From Sorangiineae bacterium NIC37A_2 (lineage in GTDB: Bacteria > Myxococcota_A > Polyangia > Polyangiales > Polyangiaceae), in the NCBI GenBank assembly GCA_002085155.1, contig NASX01000001.1, positions 176,487 to 240,486 of the forward strand: a stretch of 64,000 nucleotides of DNA. The letters are read 5' to 3'. Shown here piece by piece: positions 62,480 to 64,000 of the stretch (the first letter of the stretch is position 1; every line of letters starts with the position of its first letter). A program made the position numbers and the translations under genes. The notes under the pieces were generated by a model that searched no databases, was not told the origin of the DNA, and saw nothing but the letters and a program-made list of their open reading frames with translations.

Positions 62480-63049
62480 TCACCTGTACTTGCAAGGGAG
62501 AGCCAGGCCGGCATTACTCGTGCAACTGAAGGACAAACAACTACAATATCGCTGGTATTCGCTCACTGGCTCATCACAACTGACCCCGGTCTCCTCGATG
62601 TCCTGGTCCGTGCCGTAGATGCACACAATACACTCGGGGGAGAGACAGGACGTGCATTGCTGTGCCCGGTCGCCGTAGCAACCCCTCACCCAGCTCGGAT
62701 ACCCGTCAAAGGGACTGGCCGTTCCGCCGGTTCCGTTCGGGGGCGCGCCGCCTCCGCCCAGTCCGCCTCCGCTCGCCGCTCCACCCGAAGCCCCTCCGCC
62801 CGCGGCTGAGCCTCCGGCTCCCCCGCTGCTCACGCCTCCGCTCGCCGACCCTCCGCTCAGACTGCCGGCGTCTCCCCCGGTCGAGCCGCCTCCGCCGCCC
62901 AGCGCGCCTCCCGAGGCGCTCGCGCCGCTGCCTGGCTCCCCGCCCACGGCTGCGCCGCCTGTGTTCCCTCCCGAATCCTCCGACCCTGAATCGCATCCGG
63001 AGCCGAGAACCAAGCCGCAAGCCAAGAGAACAGGGACAATCAAGCGCAT
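62480..63049 (-). CDS. Small Cys-rich lipoprotein with Gly/Ser-rich linker (copy 1)
   Basis: 189 residues from ATG 63049. The leader ends LVLGSGC (lipobox). A Gly/Ser/Ala linker of about 85 residues follows. The C-terminal core of about 75 residues holds ten or so Cys: CYGDRAQQCTSCLSPECIVCI, TGVSCDEPVSEYQRYCSC, and a divergent end CTSNAGLALPCKYR. No known family; the Cys pattern suggests a compact disulphide-bonded or metal-binding knot displayed beyond the lipid anchor. Almost identical to the neighbouring gene except in the last 15 residues and around FNLRADL/YGDRAQQ. Confidence 0.75.
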   Translation of the reverse strand: MRLIVPVLLACGLVLGSGCDSGSEDSGGNTGGAAVGGEPGSGASASGGALGGGGGSTGGDAGSLSGGSASGGVSSGGAGGSAAGGGASGGAASGGGLGGGGAPPNGTGGTASPFDGYPSWVRGCYGDRAQQCTSCLSPECIVCIYGTDQDIEETGVSCDEPVSEYQRYCSCLSFSCTSNAGLALPCKYR

Positions 63050-63673
63050 AAGAATCAGCCTTTCTGGAGGGCGCGGATCCATGTTTGAGCCTGCCGCTCA
63101 CTAATATCTACATATTCCGCCGTTTCCGTTTTCGCAGCCGACCCCACAACTACAATATCGCTGGTATTCGCTCACTGGCTCATCACAACTGACCCCGGTC
63201 TCCTCGATGTCCTGGTCGGTGCCAAATATGCACACAATACACTCGGGGGAGAGACAGGACGTGCACAGATCGGCGCGCAAGTTGAAACAACTCTTCACCC
63301 AGCGCGGATACCCGTCAAAGGGACTGGCCGTTCCTCCGGTTCCGTTCGGGGGCGCTCCGCCTCCGCCCAGTCCGCCTCCGCTCGCCGCTCCACCTGAAGC
63401 CCCTCCGCCCGCGGCCGAGCCTCCGGCTCCCCCGCTGCTCACGCCTCCGCTCGCCGACCCTCCGTTCAGACTGCCGGCGTCTCCCCCGGTCGAGCCGCCT
63501 CCGCCGCCCAGCGCGCCTCCTGAGGCGCTCGCGCCACTGCCTGGTTGGCCACCCACGGCTGCGCCGCCCGTGTTCCCTCCCGAGTCCCCCGACCCTGAAC
63601 CACATCCGGAGCTCAGGATAAAGCCGCAAGCCAACAGAACAGGGAAAATCAAGCGCATAAGAATCAGCCTTTC
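62541..63673. repeat. Direct duplication of about 520 bp, period 609 bp
   Basis: The block 62541-63064 reappears at 63150-63673. It covers the core, linker, leader and about 15 bases upstream of each lipoprotein gene. The two 3' ends (last 12-15 codons) differ, so the units diverged there after duplication or by recombination. Confidence 0.85.
63101..63658 (-). CDS. Small Cys-rich lipoprotein with Gly/Ser-rich linker (copy 2)
   Basis: 185 residues. Lipobox leader ending ILSSGC, Gly/Ser/Ala linker, then the Cys-rich core CFNLRADLCTSCLSPECIVCI and TGVSCDEPVSEYQRYCSC, with a distinct end CGVGCENGNGGICRY. It is the upstream partner of copy 1 on the same strand, 51 bases away, and is preceded by motif copy C. 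The conserved middle and variable ends suggest a common fold with different partners or surface properties. Confidence 0.75.
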   Translation of the reverse strand: MRLIFPVLLACGFILSSGCGSGSGDSGGNTGGAAVGGQPGSGASASGGALGGGGGSTGGDAGSLNGGSASGGVSSGGAGGSAAGGGASGGAASGGGLGGGGAPPNGTGGTASPFDGYPRWVKSCFNLRADLCTSCLSPECIVCIFGTDQDIEETGVSCDEPVSEYQRYCSCGVGCENGNGGICRY

Positions 63674-63797
63674 TATCGGACAGTCTGTGTCATTTTTGGG
63701 TCGGGCGCTAACAGCGCGTCAGTCAAAGCTCCGCTCGCGCTGACCCACGGGCCAAACCGCTCACTTCCTCGTGGAAGTGTCGAACAGCTTCCTGTTT

Positions 63798-63821
63798 TGT
63801 CATGTCCTCATTGTGTCTACA
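63798..63821 (-). promoter_or_regulatory. Conserved island motif, copy C
   Basis: TGTCATGTCCTCATT then GTGTCTACA on the plus strand. It lies 139 bases before the ATG at 63658, further than copies A and B from their genes. Confidence 0.5.
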
Positions 63822-63965
63822 CGTTCGCATTCATACCAGTCATCCATAGGCATCCAGACAGTCCGTATCATCCCCAACCAAACATGATCCATCTGTGAGA
63901 CGCCAAAAACCCACAAAAACCTCGACAAAACAAGGCACCTGAGAACCCCGCAAAGAAAAACCTTG

Positions 63966-63978
63966 CCCCCCCCCCCCC
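63966..63978. repeat. Run of 13 C
   Basis: The longest homopolymer in the window. Such runs are slippage-prone; the gene it might affect is outside the window. Confidence 0.85.
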
Positions 63979-64000
63979 ACCCTTTTCCTATAGTCCGGGG

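Larger units (their letters stand above)
63659..64000. other. Intergenic region at the right edge
   Basis: 342 bp without a gene I can support. It holds motif copy C, an A/C-rich stretch (about 63890-63960) and a run of 13 C. It is upstream of the minus-strand lipoprotein pair and may also lie upstream or downstream of a gene outside the window. Confidence 0.5.

Overview
The window reads as chromosomal DNA from a GC-rich Gram-negative bacterium, most likely a Myxococcota (Polyangia-like) member. This is an inference from gene style: eukaryote-like Ser/Thr kinases, Roadblock and DUF4388 proteins, PilZ proteins, hybrid histidine kinases, many lipoproteins with Gly/Ser/Ala-rich linkers after the lipobox, and a Cys-rich myxobacterial-type secreted protein. 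About 47 protein genes and one tRNA-Arg(CCG) are supported. I see no phage, insertion sequence or CRISPR array.

Layout. 2-1131: the edge of a cluster with an aromatic amino-acid ammonia-lyase (cut by the window) and a hotdog dehydratase, suggestive of an aryl-polyene/flexirubin-type pigment locus. 1224-5072: DedA membrane protein, a patch of nested tandem repeats, Roadblock and DUF4388 signalling proteins, ammonium transporter. 5130-10876: complete RND efflux operon (adaptor, pump, outer-membrane factor). 11195-26935: signalling block with two large hybrid histidine kinases, a NarL-type regulator, a Cache-sensor Ser/Thr kinase, a second Ser/Thr kinase with a C-terminal repeat region, a protein with three DsbA-like domains, and two PilZ proteins. 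26952-28601: glyoxalase II, Hsp20, tRNA-Arg. 28829-32715: polysaccharide genes (HAD hydrolase, ATP-grasp, phosphoglycosyl transferase, GT4). 32822-44766: GH3 glycosidase, ECF sigma with a partner membrane protein, envelope proteins of unknown role, signal peptidase I, PfkB kinase, M20 peptidase, heme A synthase. 45136-53210: GAF-PAS kinase lacking its ATPase domain, then a TetR-led second RND efflux operon. 53468-63658: an all-minus-strand island of secreted and outer-membrane proteins.

The most interesting part is the last island. A TonB-dependent receptor, a very large lipoprotein (beta-propeller, HYR/PKD-like domain, Cys-rich region, C-terminal Ca-dependent xylan-binding-type domain), a second propeller lipoprotein and a tandem pair of small Cys-rich lipoproteins appear to be read from three transcripts. 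Each is preceded by a copy of the same conserved motif of about 24 bp that no ordinary feature explains. In the large lipoprotein the reading frame is broken exactly at a seven-C run. Removing one C joins the two frames into one protein of about 1,560 residues, so this is either a phase-variable switch, a decayed gene or a sequence error. A 32-codon remnant of a third small lipoprotein gene lies beside the pair.

Other links between genes: the NarL regulator overlaps a PAS-HisKA-HATPase-REC-HPt kinase, giving a complete phosphorelay; the ECF sigma overlaps its partner by ATGA; hsp20 has a sigma70-like promoter with a perfect inverted repeat at the predicted transcription start.
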